Assembly (NCBI GenBank): GCA_014529385.2
Contig: CM043952.1
Location: 63,228,870 to 63,292,869 of the forward strand
Source: Adiantum capillus-veneris
Taxonomy: Eukaryota; Streptophyta; Polypodiopsida; Polypodiales; Pteridaceae
Reading direction: 5' to 3'
DNA: 64,000 nucleotides
The translations under genes and the position numbers were made by a program. Of this stretch, positions 12,339-24,133 are shown piece by piece. Numbering within the stretch: position 1 is the stretch's first letter; every line of letters starts with the position of its first letter. The notes under the pieces are model-generated. The model was not told the origin of the DNA. It did no database searches and was given only the letters and a program-made list of their open reading frames with translations.

Positions 12339-12700
12339 GTTGCATTGTACATTATACAGTGTACGTATATTACGCTTTAAACGGACGTATTATATGACAC
12401 CTATCTTTTTTTGACCGTATTATACGATGCCACATCACCAAAACCACCGTATCGTATAATTTTTTAGAATTTCAATCAAAATAATATTACGATAAAAATA
12501 TAGCTCTTTATATACCATGAAAACGGATTGTTCTCCTCATTCTCTTGATCTCTCTTTCCTTATTTCATCTATAGGTGAGCTTTAGAACATCAAGAAAAAT
12601 ATAAAGAAGCCAGTTTAAATTTATTCATATAAGCTTTTTAGTAAAAATTTAGAGCTTCGGATAAAAAGTTTCTTTTAGGCTTTGGAGTTTTGAGTCTTTA

Positions 12701-13243
12701 TTTGCTCTGTGTGAAGTATATCTTACACTGGGAGGTAAATTAAGTAAGGCAGTTAATGATTACTTGCCTTGTGTAGAGAAAACTCACACTTGGAGGTGAT
12801 TTAAGATAGTTAAAGTTAACAGTTATTTGCTTTGTGTTGAACTATGTTCACACTTAAAAATAACTTTAGTTAGATAGTTAAAGTTAAGAGTTACTTGTTG
12901 TGTGTTGAACTATGTTCACACCTAGAAGTAACTTAGGTTAAATTTATCTAATGATTGTCTATTATGTGTAGAGTAAGACTCACACTACAGACAATTTAGG
13001 TACATTAAATAATAATCTCTCTCTTTGTGTAGAGGTATTCTCACACCTAAAAGAGTTTAGAGGAGTAGTGAATTTTGATTGCTTGCCATGTGTAGAGTTA
13101 CACTCACACTTGGAGATAATTTAGATAGGTTTTTTAAAGATATCTTGCTTTGTGTAGAGTTTACTCACACTTGGAAGTTATTGAGATACATTAAACGATT
13201 TATTTATCATGATTCAGGTGTAAAGTGAAAGCTCACACTTGGA
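12701..13243. repeat. Minisatellite, 9 units of ~63 bp with internal hairpin
   Basis: Nine imperfect units start at about 12701, 12764, 12826, 12895, 12960, 13021, 13081, 13146 and 13206. Most carry TGTGTAGAG, 4-8 bases, then CTCACAC, a short inverted repeat, followed by TTGGA(G/A)(G/A)T. The array lies immediately upstream of the hAT transposase, the place of subterminal transposase-binding repeats in hAT elements. That role is an inference. Confidence 0.85.
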
Positions 13244-13353
13244 AAAAAAATCTTTTTTGGTATTTATAATTTAAAGAGGTTGAAAATGTTGACGAATAAA
13301 GTAATGTAAATGGTATTACAGTTCAATTTTAGATATGTATTTAGTAATTATTT

Positions 13354-15500
13354 TTGTTTGAGTTTGCACATCTTAAGAAGATGGTGAAAGGATACGAGTG
13401 GAACTACGTAGATAAATTGGTCAGTGGAAAGACTACATCAAAGGTGAGGTGTAAGACCTGCGGCCATAATTTTAGCAAAAATGCTCATAGGATAAAAGAA
13501 CATGTGTTCAAAATTCCTGGAAATGTTTTAGCTTGTAAATACCCCCCACAAGGTATTGAAGAAAAATTTCCCAAGTGGGCACTCAGGGCAAAGAGATCAC
13601 ATCTCGAGGGCAAAAAAAAGGGAGGTCCCAAAATGATGGCTCCATCTATGGCTAGGGACATCGAGATGACACTCGAGAATGATCAAAACCCTCCCTCGAC
13701 CCTTGCTTCAAGTCAAGGAGGGTGTCATTCATCCTTTGCTGGGGATTGTAGCTCTAATCCTACTGGAAGCTCTGCTAGCATAAACTGAAGTGAAGCATGG
13801 ACTGGAGGAGAACCTTCACCAAGTGATCCTACTTTACATCAGGCATTTGGGAAACAATGGCTGCTTGAACTCCATCTTAAGTGGACGCAAGCATTTGTTG
13901 CATGTGAAATTCCTTTTAATGTCATTCAAAATCCTATCTTCAAAGATGCTTTAATGAGCACGGCGAAGAAGGGTTTTGTGATACCTGATTATAATAAGAT
14001 GCGTACAAAATATTTAGATGAAGTGAAAACTACATCAAAGAATATTTTAAAGTGCACAACTCTTGATTATGTGCCACATTATGGATGCACAATTGCTCTA
14101 GATGGTTGGATAAATTGTCAAAAGAAACCATTGATTATTGTCATGTTGATTTGTTCAAGAGGTTCCATCTTTCTTGAAGCGACCGATACATCCTTGAAAG
14201 AGAGAACTAGTGGATATCTTGCTGGTATATATGAGCATTCAATCAGAAGAGCAGGGGGACCTAAAAATGTGACTTTCATTGTCACAAATAATGCATCTAA
14301 CTACAAAGCATCTAGAAAAGCAATTGAAGCAAAGTATCCAGAGATTACATGGGTTCCATGTGCTGCTTACACATTGAATTTTCTCTTAAAGGACTTCGGG
14401 AAAGTTTCTTCTATTAAGAAAACTCTTCTGGATGCAAACCACTTAGTGAAGTTTATAAGAGAGCATTCATTTTCTTACGCTTTGTTTAGAACAAAGTCCC
14501 CAACCAAAAATTTACAGATTTTTTGTGTGACCCGTTTTACGACAGCATATTACGTTTTCTCTACACTGCAGCAGGTTAAAGTAGCCCTTGTTGAAACAAC
14601 GGAAGATAGAAGATACGACATTTGGATTGATAAATATTAATTATGAACTTGCTACTTCCAAATTCTATCAGCTTGTAAACTCTCCTGTTTTTTGGAGAAA
14701 TGTAGACAAAATTGTTACTGTCACAGGACCCTTCAATCATCTAATACGATTAGTGGACAAAGAGGCCTCTTTGGATGGGTGTACTGGTACATGCATGAAG
14801 CCTCTCGCAAGTTAAAAGAATGTACATCTTATGCAAGAAAAGAGAAAGCCATGATGATGTTGTTTGTCAAAAGACGATGGGAGGAGCTGCATACTCCTTT
14901 ACATGGAGCAGGTTTTGTCGATCCTAAGTTCCAGATGCATGAGCAATCTTTAAACAATGAAGTGATCAGTGATTTCAAGAAAGTGTGTGTCCAACTATTA
15001 GGCAATGTGCAAGGACAGGTGGCATACACACAGAAGATGGCATATACACAGAAGAAATGTTTAGGGATCCTTAGCATATAGATGCTATCAAGACGATGAG
15101 CGCACTAGTATGGTGGAAAGAGTACGGTGGAGATAAAGTGGAACTTCAACATGTGGCTGTGAGAGTATTGTATGTTGCAACCTCAAGTGGTAGTTGGGAA
15201 AGAAATTGTTCTTTGTTTGCTTTTGTGCATACTAAAAAGCGAGATCGATTATGTCCTAAACGAGCTGCGGACTTGGTTTATGTATTTTGTAGCATGCGAC
15301 TTATGCATAAACTAGCAAAGTTAGCCACACATGCCACCAAAGAAAGCTTCAGGCGCTTTCAAACACACAAAGAAATTGCAAATGAGCTCAACTCGAATGA
15401 TAAAATGGAATGGAACCCGGAAGATATTGATTTGGAATGTTCAGATGTCGAAGAAATTGATGACATGGTGCCTGCGATTAAGGGGACGGATGAGCTATAA
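13354..15500 (+). pseudogene. hAT transposase (BED finger, DUF659, dimerisation)
   Basis: The product is a DDE transposase for cut-and-paste movement. A BED-type zinc finger (CKTCGHNFSKNAHRIKEH) is at 13440-13505. After an in-frame TGA at 13786-13788, a DUF659 region runs from about 13830 to 14630 (TIALDGWINCQKKPLI; VTFIVTNNASNYKASRK; WVPCAAYTLNFLLKDF). Its continuation sits in shifted frames: LVDKEASLDG (14744-14773), then YMHEASRKLKE and GFVDPKFQM. The C-terminal hAT dimerisation region is at 15096-15330 (WWKEYGGDKVELQHVAVRVL; HTKKRDRLCPKRAADLVYV). One stop and about three frameshifts make it inactive unless introns hide some of them. Confidence 0.85.
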
Positions 15501-15559
15501 AGTTTGTACTATATTCTCAAATAATTTTGCAATGCAAAAGTTATGTGGAGTTTAGCTTC

Positions 15560-15563
<4 letters not shown>

Positions 15564-15639
<76 letters not shown>
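15564..15639. repeat. (CT)n microsatellite
   Basis: About 76 bp of pure CT just 3' of the hAT transposase. Open frames across it encode only Leu-Ser or Arg-Glu repeats and are not genes. Confidence 0.98.
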
Positions 15640-15642
<3 letters not shown>

Positions 15643-15929
15643 GTCCCTCTTTCTCTCCATCTGCTCGCTATCATTGTCAAAAAGAGGGAGGAAGAAAGAA
15701 CATAATTTACACAATTGCAACAACATCCGTCACGTCCATTTGGTCCAACAAATAGAGATTTACATACAAAAAAGAGGTTTTAGTTACAAATCTTGAGATT
15801 TAAGATACAAAAAGAGCTTAATATTGTTTGGGAGATTTAATTTAAATCATGGGCTTGTTCTCCAAAGAGATTAGATACATGAAATTTTGAATTGCCAAAT
15901 GAATCACTTGGACCCGCATTGCCTATCTC

Positions 15930-16640
15930 TTCTTCGTTAACATGCCCATACCTTGCCTCCTTGTACCATGCCAACTTTCTTTCTAGCTATGATATACGAG
16001 CGCACAGCATGGCTTGGTCTCTCCTTGACTTGCCAAATCCACGCCTTGGGTTGCAAGATGCTCAATGACCACAATTTCTTCGGGCAAATATGTGTAACCT
16101 CTCTTGCGAAGAAGATCTTCTTGATTGGCTTCCCGTGCATGAATCTTCTCGGCTGGGCGTCCTTTGCCAATGCCTCCTGTAGTGGGACGATCGTTCCAAT
16201 CTACTTTGAGCTGCAATACATAATAACAATAGCATTGTTGCACAAAGTAAAATGCCACTTGATTATTATTTGGTGGCGATCTGTACACTTGGATAAATCT
16301 TGAAAGGATATTTCTTGCAAGGACAGTGTGTTGCAAATCTGAAACCTTCAAGGGAGCGGAAGCCTTAGCATTTCCACTGACTCAAAATAATGTATTGAGC
16401 ACAAAGTGATTCGAGCATAGCTGTCAGCATTGCCTGTAACTTAGTGGCTCCTCTTGAAGTTTTGATTTGTCTTCTTGGGACGCAGCCAAAGCGTTGAGAT
16501 CTCCTTGAGCCACCCAAATCTCTTCCTCTTTATAAGTTTGTTGAGCCAATGCATGATTAAGCAAAGGATCATTAGGCTACGATGCATTCTGGTCGTGAGA
16601 AATATCTTCCATACCTGAAATGCAAAAGAATAAACTTTAA
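15930..16640 (-). pseudogene. Unidentified coding remnant downstream of the kinase
   Basis: A minus frame of 122 residues (16351-15983) includes DWNDRPTTGGIGKGRPAEK and KRGYTYLPEEIVVIEHLAT. Upstream, about 16620-16400, reads MEDISHDQN, EEEIWVAQGDLNALAAS and further coding-like text with stops. The composition looks like real protein. It follows the kinase-like gene in the same orientation and may be its C-terminal exon or a separate captured gene. The family is not recognised. Confidence 0.4.
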
Positions 16641-17999
16641 TGAGATAGGTCTTAGCACTTAGAAAAGAGAGATGATTTAGAGGATTTCAGCGATCCAACT
16701 TGAAATACTTTAAAACCTTAACTTGAAGAACTTTAAAGACGTAATTGAAAATACGATTAAAGATGTAGTTTGAAATATCACCACACATTGCACACCATTA
16801 ATGACAAAAAACTTTGTTACTGGTCTAATCATCAACAGACCTCAAGTCAGATTCGGTTACAACATGATAGCCAACATTATGGGCTCCATTCAAACAAAAT
16901 CTTAAATCTTATATTCTAGGTCTATATAAGGGTTTGGAGAATTTTCCACTAGCAAGATGTTTGTTTACATTTTGCAAAAATTCTTGCTTGAGAACCTAGG
17001 AGGGCTCTGAAATACACGCAACCAAGAGTTTAAGAATATCTGAGAGACTATATATATCAGATGCTTAGGTGAAAGGAGGAGGATTGGTGCTGATATTTTC
17101 AAGGGCAGTCAATGGATAATCTCGCTCAATTTGAGCTCTGGTTTGAGGGGTGAGATTTGACAGCTTGAGAAATGTTGCCAAAGTGTTTGATGGTGTACTT
17201 TGTCCCTAGTCCGCAATGCCAACATACACTCCTCGCTCGCCAAAATGTAGTAGAATATTTCTAGTGTGTAGATCATTGTGAATGAAGTCGTGACTATGCA
17301 CGAATTTCATCATCTACAAAAGAGCGTTGCAGATCGTCAAAATGCTGTTTGTGAACTGTTGTACAGTTCCAAATGTTTATTGAAACTCTTTGATTGTAGG
17401 CTTGCTTCCATCATGATGACATGCCTGAATCCACTGCTCAAGGTGACCTCCATTCCAAAGCTTGAAGATCAACATAGGTATTTTGTTATAACGAATAAGA
17501 GCACGGGCAATATCATGCCATAGTGCTGAACGTGTTAAGTATGGAGCCTGATTTACCCTTGTAATTTTTTGTGGTAAAAGCGCACATTTGTAAGGCCCCA
17601 ATTATGAGGAGAATCCATCGTGCGTGAAGGAAAATCACTAACCGGAAACCAAAATTTTAATGGACAAGAATCAGGGGCAACTTTAGAGGCCTCGGGGACG
17701 GAGGCCCCCGAGACTTTTTTTTTCCGCCGGAATATTCCTTCTCGTCGGAATATTATGGCCGGACGGCGACCGGAAAGTGGTCGGAAAACAACCGGTCGGT
17801 TGGCCGGTGGCCGGTAGTCAATGGCTGATGGCCGGTGGTCGGAAGTCAATGGCCGGTGGCCGGTGGCCGAATTCAAAAGCGGACTTGTCTTCTCAAGGGC
17901 GGCCACACATGGGCAGATTGGAGGGTCCGATTTGGACTTATTCGCACAAGGGCGGCTACACATGGCTGTCTCTCATAAGAGAGGGCAGCCCTTTTGGCC

Positions 18000-18007
18000 T
18001 ATAAAAG
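18000..18007 (+). promoter_or_regulatory. TATA box of the solo LTR
   Basis: TATAAAAG stands upstream of the conserved R-U5-type segment, in the place of the LTR promoter. Confidence 0.6.
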
Positions 18008-18206
18008 GAGGCCATTTCTACACACATTTCATAGTGTGAAGTTGATGCAACAAGGTGAGTGTGAGATGGTGAGAGTGAAGCAAGGCGGGAGCTCCATTAA
18101 GGGTATAATCCCTTTGTAAATTACTTCTTGTTTTGAAGTACTAAAGCCATTGAGTGGCTGCTTTCCCGTGGACGTAGCCCACATTGGGTGAACCACGTAT
18201 ATCGTG

Positions 18207-18210
<4 letters not shown>

Positions 18211-18240
<30 letters not shown>
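18211..18240. repeat. (CT)n microsatellite in the solo LTR
   Basis: Thirty bp of CT repeat inside the U5-like end of the solo LTR. Confidence 0.95.
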
Positions 18241-18243
<3 letters not shown>

Positions 18244-19149
18244 CTATAATCTCGTGTATGTAAATCTGTCTCTCTCCATTAAGTAATCTACTCAATTATC
18301 TATTTAGCTACGTCTTATTTCCTAACAGAACGGTTATAGCAGTTGCCTCTTCTAGCACAATTTGTAATGTCGGCTTGCTTCCTACCTGGTCCTTGTAGAT
18401 CTTGCCGCATAGACAGGATCTTTGAAGAGAGGATGGACCACTGAAACTTGTTTCACATTTGCAAAACGTCCCTCACTTAATTGGGGTGATTGCAAGTGAA
18501 AGATAGAATGCTCCCCAAGTAAGTGTAGGACATGAGGATATATCGTATCATCCAGGTGTACAACTAAGGGCTCAACACCTGAAGGAGAAGGTACATTCTC
18601 TTCTGTCCTAGGACGTTTTGAAGAGCCTTCGATCTTATCCTTGCTGTTCAATTCTGAATGTAGTTGTGCCACAAATTGCATTCACTCTTCGATTCTAGGT
18701 TTGGTTTTGATTTTTGGATGAACCATACTCTCAAAGAGTCTAGTGACCGGGCCTAATAATTGCTTTATTGTGTTATGCATCACTCCATTAGTGCGTAGAG
18801 CTAGGTCAAATGAAACAGGAAATGCATTGCACAGCTTCAACTAGCATTGTTCCACAAGTTCAATCACAAAATCATCAAACTTTGCTTGCAGCGGATCAAA
18901 TGCATGTCGCAAATGATCATTTGAAGCTCCATAGCTCAAGACAAAACTAGGGCATCACAAATGATTTTTCGATGTTGACGCGTTAACTTTGTCTCTACCA
19001 TGACTGAGCCTAAAAATACATGAAGCAAATATAAGTAAGGTAAATCTAGAATAGATATAAATTTGACATACATGATTGTAAATAGTTCTAAATAAAAATA
19101 TTTCATGGACAATAATAACAACCAGTAATGAAAAACCTTAAAACACATA

Positions 19150-20135
19150 AAATTCCTCCCTGCAATGCGACGTAGTGGTAAGCAACAACCAAATATTAAA
19201 AACGTATAATAACAATCTCCTTACAGTGCGACATGGAAGCCAGCAGCTGTTAGGGACGAAGGATTAATACTACCTAACCTCTCTCTGCAGTGCGACACGG
19301 TGGTCAGCAACAACTACAGACAAGAAATTTATTAAATCCAATCAATTTGTAGTGCGACACAATGGTCAAAGCATTCAGGATCAAAGGATGTAAAATATCT
19401 ATTCCCTCCCTATAGTCTAACACGGCCAGCAACAATCAAAGATGAGAAATCTATTAAATCCAATCTTCTTGCGGTGCGACACGATGGTCAGCAACAACCA
19501 AGAACAAAGGATTTGACAACCCTAAACCTCAGTGCGACGCGATAGTCAGCAACAACCAAGAACGATGGATTTAAAAACCATAAACCTCTCCCTGTATTGC
19601 GACACAGTGATCAACAACAATCAGAGACGAGGAATCTATTAAATCCAATCTTCTTATGGTGCGACACGATCATCAGCAACAGTCAAGAATGAAGGATTTG
19701 ACAACCCTAAATCCCTCTCTACAATGTGACACGGTGGTCAGCAACAAACAGAGACGAAGAATCTATTAAATCCAATCTTCTTGCGGTGCGACGCAATGGT
19801 CAACAACAATCAAGAACAAAGGATTTGGCAACCCTAAACTTCTCTTTGCAGTGCGACACGATGGTCAGCAACAGACAAAGACAAAGAATCTATTTTTTAA
19901 AATCCGATCTTCCAGCAGTGCGACACAATGGTCAGTAACAACTAGGAAGAAAAGATGTAAGATAGCTAACTCCTCCCTGCAATGCAACTCGGTGCTCAGC
20001 AACAACCAGGGATGAAAATTCTAATTGTACAACCTAAGCTACTCCTTGCAGGGCAACACGAAGGTCAGCAACAGTCAAGGACAAAGCGTCTAAAGTCTAA
20101 CCCCCTTTGCAGTGTGTCATGAGCATCAACACAGT
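19150..20135. repeat. Minisatellite, ~16 units of ~63 bp
   Basis: About sixteen imperfect units carry the core (C/G)AGTGCGACACG(A/G)TGGTCAG followed by CAACAACCA. They recur at about 19170, 19228, 19290, 19353, 19410, 19473, 19531, 19595, 19659, 19723, 19786, 19851, 19918, 19982, 20047 and 20110. Alternate units share extended similarity (AATCTATTAAATCCAATC versus AAGGATTTGACAACCCTAAA), giving a ~126 bp higher-order period in the middle. It mirrors the 12701-13243 array in period but not in sequence. Confidence 0.9.
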
Positions 20136-20611
20136 CAAGGACAAGTGTCTAAACTTGCAGGCTAACATTGAGGTGTGAGCAAAGCTCCACAACAATAGCA
20201 TTAGCAAAAACAAGATGCAAACTAACAGTGAGGTGAGAGCAAAGCTCCACAACAACAACGTTAGCACGTAGAATTCACAAAGAAAAAAAATATAAAAATT
20301 AGAAGAAAAATTACATGCTCTACTCGTCTCGCCTCGTCTCGCCTCTGCTTTACTCTGCTCTCTTTGTCACTGCACTCTCTCTCCCTCTCTCTAGCAATTC
20401 TCTATCCAGCGCGACAGATCGTTCAAAATGTCGCGGCGCCTTTTTTTATAAGGCAAACAGTATTTTGATCGAACTATATTTCGATCAAAATATAGTTCGA
20501 TCGAAATAAAGTTTATTAAAAAATACGCGTATAATACGGGTATACAACATATATAACCGAAATATACGTATACAATTTTTGATATACGGGCGTATAGATG
20601 CAAATTACATT
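20136..20611. other. AT-rich terminal region of the hAT-like block
   Basis: Two copies of a ~60 bp unit (GAGGTG(T/A)GAGCAAAGCTCC) lie at about 20157-20270. A short palindromic cluster at 20465-20510 alternates GATCGAA and TATAGTTCGATC. CGTATA-type words follow to 20600. No gene is visible. Confidence 0.5.
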
Positions 20612-20619
20612 GTTGCACC

Positions 20620-21318
20620 CCAATCCACTAGATTCACCTTCAAAACTTGCACAATCCGTGTACAGATCATTGTTTGTATGCATACCAATGCACACACGCT
20701 TTGCACCAAAAATTGATAGCATACCACCCCAATTTTTCCGGTTTATATCCTTCACACAATGCCCACCGCTCTCTCTTCCTCTCTCCCACACATAGAGTCC
20801 TAGGGAGGCACACGCATCTTACACACTGGCACCAAATGGTTGGAACAGAGCAAAGACAAGAAGGGGGAAAGAGAAAGAAACGGAAAGAATTTGGCTATGG
20901 TTTGCTTCAATTGCGACAAAAGATCCTTCTACAAACACCACGAAAACCTGCTACAACTGGCTTCGTCGGCATGACCATGACCCACGCCAAAAAACATGGG
21001 CAATCTCCTGCTTTGCCTTTGTGCAACTCTTCTCGTTGAGAGCGGCAAGAAACCTCGACTTGATCACGCCCTCGTTCGCTCCAAAGTAATCCAGAAGCTC
21101 CTCTCTGAGCTTGGCTGAGAGCTCTTTTGTCTTCCCCAAATGAAGCCCCTCCCATAAGGCAAAATGAGGGTCCCTATATGGGCATGTAGACCCTCCAATT
21201 TCATCGACCTCTTGCTATTTTCGGCTCCTTGTATGCATGTGGGGCCACCCTTGGCTGCTATTCTCAGCATTGCTTGATGCTCACAGCACACGATTCATCC
21301 CCTAACCGAGGATTTGCT
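20620..21318 (-). other. 5' internal region of the gag-only element
   Basis: This joins arm B to the gag remnant once the hAT-like insertion is set aside. On the minus strand, 21139-20951 is an open frame starting MGKTKELSAKLREELLDYFG, a plausible gag N-terminus. No PBS matching a common tRNA 3' end was found next to arm B, which weakens the LTR interpretation. Confidence 0.4.
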
Positions 21319-22272
21319 TGGCCCCCAAGTATCCATATGTGATCACCCTCTTTAGTGCGGTAGCAACAGTGCAGTCGGTGCTCCCACCCTCTATCCTCAA
21401 AAAGTGGTGCCATGTCAACACTAAGCGCCGCCCAAAACACGGACGCGCCCACGCATTGCGCCAGTAAGCCTTTGTAATCCACAGCCAACGCCCAAGCAGC
21501 CACAGATGCAACACTCACTCGAGCCCTCCATAGCTCACAAGAGCCCCTAGCTCTTTTCTCTCCATGCTTTGTTATCAAAAGGGGTGCCCATTGTAGGCAA
21601 TATACCCTGAACTTCTTGCTCTTGGCCATGTGTGTGGGGTTATGCGGCGATGCCACGTGGTTGTAGCCCATCGACTGGCCTCCGAAAGCCTTCAAAGCAA
21701 CAAAAACTCCTCAATCATTCAAAAAACCCATTTTTGGCCCCATATCATGGATGCCCTACCATTCATTGCATGGTGACCCAGTTGTTGATCTGTAAAATCT
21801 CATGTAAACCCCCGACGTCGAACTCCAACCCCACCGCTTTGCTATGCACTCCCATGGTCAGGAAACCTCAAACGATGCGTTCCAAAATAGCAAAAATCAT
21901 TCGATACCACATTGTCGACAAGTGGCACACCCTTCAACTTGCTATATCTTCCTGACTCGAGCCTTGATTAACGAGAAAGCACTACTTGCTAGCTCCATTC
22001 ATCACATACCACATTCTTGAACATGATCAAACATCAAAAACTTTCAGATGGGACATCAATCGAGGCAACGAATCTGGCATGGATTCGACCCCTGATGAAA
22101 CTTCATCTAACAATATCTTGACATCCAAGGCTTCAAATGATGATCTGAAAAGACCAACATGCTCCGCATGGTGAGCTATACACATCCATGCACTGCAACC
22201 TGGATCTGACCACCTGGCATCACCTGCCCTATCTGTCTCAAATCTGCAATGCACCTCTAGCTTTAAACTGCC
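21319..22272 (-). repeat. LTR-like arm B, left part
   Basis: Collinear with 8822-9830 at an estimated 80-85% identity. It stops within TTTAAACTGCC, where gypsy-1 starts, and resumes at 35810. Joined in register with 35810-36101 it covers the whole of arm A, proving that gypsy-1 inserted into this older repeat. Confidence 0.7.
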
Positions 22273-22858
22273 TGTGCGCTCCTTGCCGCACTGTCGAAGC
22301 AAGGGACTTGCCAATACACCGTGTGCGAGCCACAAATGGCTCCAAGCACACAACAAGCCTAAACTAGCAAGCTCAAGAGAGCAAAGGGTGTGTCACTCAC
22401 CGCTCTACGCTCGCCTTCGTGGTGGATTCCTCGCCGCGAAGAAGAGGGAGACGCCGCTACGCCGCGCTCAACCGCCTCGCCGCCGTCGTGCCGCCGCAAC
22501 GCTCGATCGCACACACACTCTCACTCTCTCTCTCTCTCTCTCTCTCACGCACACACACAAGGAGATGGTGAAGGAGAAGGTGGAGATGGAGCAAGAGCAG
22601 CTTCTATTGCACAATGAGAGAATGACTCAATTTTAGGTTTAATTGGCTTTTATGTGAGCTCACCCCATTCACACTTGGGCGCCCATGCTTAGCCAACTAA
22701 CCCTAGCATGTTCGTGTTAGAGTGCGCCTCTCATCGGCGATCACTCTACCTTTCCCTATTGGACCGACAAGCCCGGTGCCTGACTCTACTTAAATAAATA
22801 ATACGGTTACGGTGTCCGTCGTAGGCGATAGGGTGTCCGTGAGCCATGAGGGTTAACA
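22273..22858 (-). repeat. 3' LTR of gypsy-1
   Basis: 586 bp. It is nearly identical to 35174-35809, but its CT tract is only about 22 bp (22525-22546) versus 79 bp in the partner. Several of the other differences are C/T or G/A transitions, some at CpG sites. Confidence 0.95.
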
Positions 22859-22871
22859 TTTCCCCCCTTCC
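22859..22871 (-). other. Polypurine tract of gypsy-1
   Basis: The minus strand reads GGAAGGGGGGAAA immediately 5' of the 3' LTR start TGTTAACC. It is the expected primer site for plus-strand DNA synthesis. Confidence 0.85.
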
Positions 22872-24133
22872 TGATGTAGATTCCGTCCTCGGAAGCTATT
22901 GAGTTGAAGCTTGGTATGTCCATGTTGTAGAGCATCTAGATTTGAATCTGCAAGGCAAAGTCACTGTTGTAGCAAGCGGAATTATATTGCCATAAATCAT
23001 GAGGGGAATGTAAAGTACATGTGGAAATGAGTAAATGCAAGATTTATGAAATGTTAGACTGCCATTAAGGACAAATAAATTGAACTTTGAGTAAATTAAT
23101 TAATCAAGAGTTTTGAGCTTATGGGTGAGTCTATCAATTAGTTAGCTATGACTAAGGTTAAAACAACTACTCTAGTACTAGCTAAGCTAAGAAGATTATA
23201 TAAATGCAAGATTCCCTAATTATGCTTTTCAGCTTTGATTAGCCAACTCGCTCTCACAACTGCAAACAAAAGCTTGAAATGTTAACTGTAAGCTCAATGG
23301 AAGTCTTTTAATTTTTCTTTTTCTTTTTTTTTCTTTTTTTTTCATACTTTTTTACTTTGGGTCACAATCATGTGGCGTGTGTGCTTATTTTGTATGTCCG
23401 GGGTTTTTTGCTTCTCAAGGAAAAGCGCCCACACTGGGAACCTCTAGGGCTCTAGTACCATAGACAATACATGTGAGTGAAGTACCAATTTTAGCCAGGA
23501 TTTCTCTTCCAGCGTAAGATTTTTCATTTGTGGCACTTATGTTGTTTTTTTCTTTTTTGCTTCCATTTCCTTGGTATTCGCACTAGTGTTTTTTGTTGTT
23601 TAAGTGAGCAAGCCTTTCTCTGCCTAAAACATTCCTAAGGTCTCAAATACTCGGATAATTTTATTAGCTAGGCCTAGTGGTCAAGTAAATGAGTTAACCT
23701 AAAGTCACGGTCTAGTGGTCAAGTAAATGAGTTAACCTAAAGTCACGGTCTTCTAATCTCCAGGCTCATCCATAAGATTAAACTGGAGTTCAATCAACTT
23801 AAGCAAAGACAAATTTATACGTCTATAATGGCAGATAACAATCATAACTATTGCACTCAAACAAAGAATGAAAAATCATTATTAGCAATTACACATATCC
23901 ACCAACATGAATCATGGAAAGTAGTACACCTGGAGGTATGGAGTGGCTCATTTCGTTGAAGCAGATGTCCTCAGCCATGTGGATGGAGATCCATATAAGT
24001 CCTACCTAACACATCCAAAAACAGGCACTATACCTCTAGGAGGCATGTCAGTGTGAAAAATTAAAACTCCTAAAAAACAAACTCAAAACACAATCTAGAC
24101 CCCTGACCTACCTATCTGTCACCCCTTTTAGAA
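22872..24133 (-). other. Non-coding 3' region of gypsy-1
   Basis: About 1.26 kb without a supportable gene. It holds a perfect-register 38 bp tandem duplication (23673-23711 and 23711-23749, unit CTAGTGGTCAAGTAAATGAG...) and a T-rich stretch at 23308-23352. Confidence 0.6.

Larger units (their letters stand above)
17589..18327 (+). mobile_element. Copia-type solo LTR
   Basis: A 739 bp block starts TGTAAGG and ends CCTAACA. It contains a TATA box and then CCCGTGGACGTAGCCCACAT and GAACCACGTATAT-type text, which is characteristic of the R-U5 part of plant copia LTRs. A GGCCGGTGG-rich stretch (17755-17870) and a CT tract lie inside. No internal region or second LTR adjoins it. Flanking pentamers differ (ACATT and GAACG), so a deletion accompanied or followed the insertion. 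Confidence 0.7.
16900..18960 (-). pseudogene. Protein-kinase-like gene, broken, inside the hAT block
   Basis: Read on the minus strand, an N-terminal region (about 18960-18400) gives FDPLQAKFDDFVIELVEQC, LLGPVTRLFESMVHPK and LHLLGEHSIFHLQSP. After a one-base frame change comes GKIYKDQVGSKPTLQIVLEE. A copia-type solo LTR then interrupts it (17589-18327). It resumes with LIFKLWNGGHLEQWI (hinge-like), FVHSHDFIHNDLHTRNILL (catalytic loop, HND rather than HRD), a GIAD segment in the DFG position and ASDIYSLSDILKLLV (C-lobe). Several stops are present. The kinase fold call rests on the catalytic-loop motif and the order of segments. The parent gene is not identified. Confidence 0.65.
12347..20611 (+). 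mobile_element. hAT-like insertion with kinase pseudogene (tentative limits)
   Basis: The limits are where the gag-only element stops at about 12346 and resumes at about 20612. The flanks share GTTGCA (GTTGCATT at 12339-12346, GTTGCACC at 20612-20619), six of eight bases of a possible 8-bp hAT target duplication. Both ends are rich in CGTATTATACG-type words, including CCGTATTATACG at 12415-12426 and its inverse at 20528-20539. The outermost bases form only a weak terminal inverted repeat (CATTGTACATT versus CAATGTAATTT). Inside are a hAT transposase, a kinase-like pseudogene and two arrays. Composite nesting is equally possible. Confidence 0.45.

Noticed and set aside
15527..15796. Open frames of Leu-Ser or Arg-Glu repeats over the CT tract
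   Set aside because: They arise because CT dinucleotide repeats are open in every frame; the same occurs at 22400-22600, 35260-35590, 39224-39439, 48198-48527 and 52850-53140.
17589..18327. Intron of the kinase-like gene
   Set aside because: The block has TG...CA ends, a TATA box and copia R-U5 text, so an LTR explains it better; missing target duplication leaves some doubt.
19150..20135. CRISPR-like array
   Set aside because: Units are directly adjacent, diverged along their whole length and lack conserved repeats separated by unique spacers; it is a plant minisatellite.
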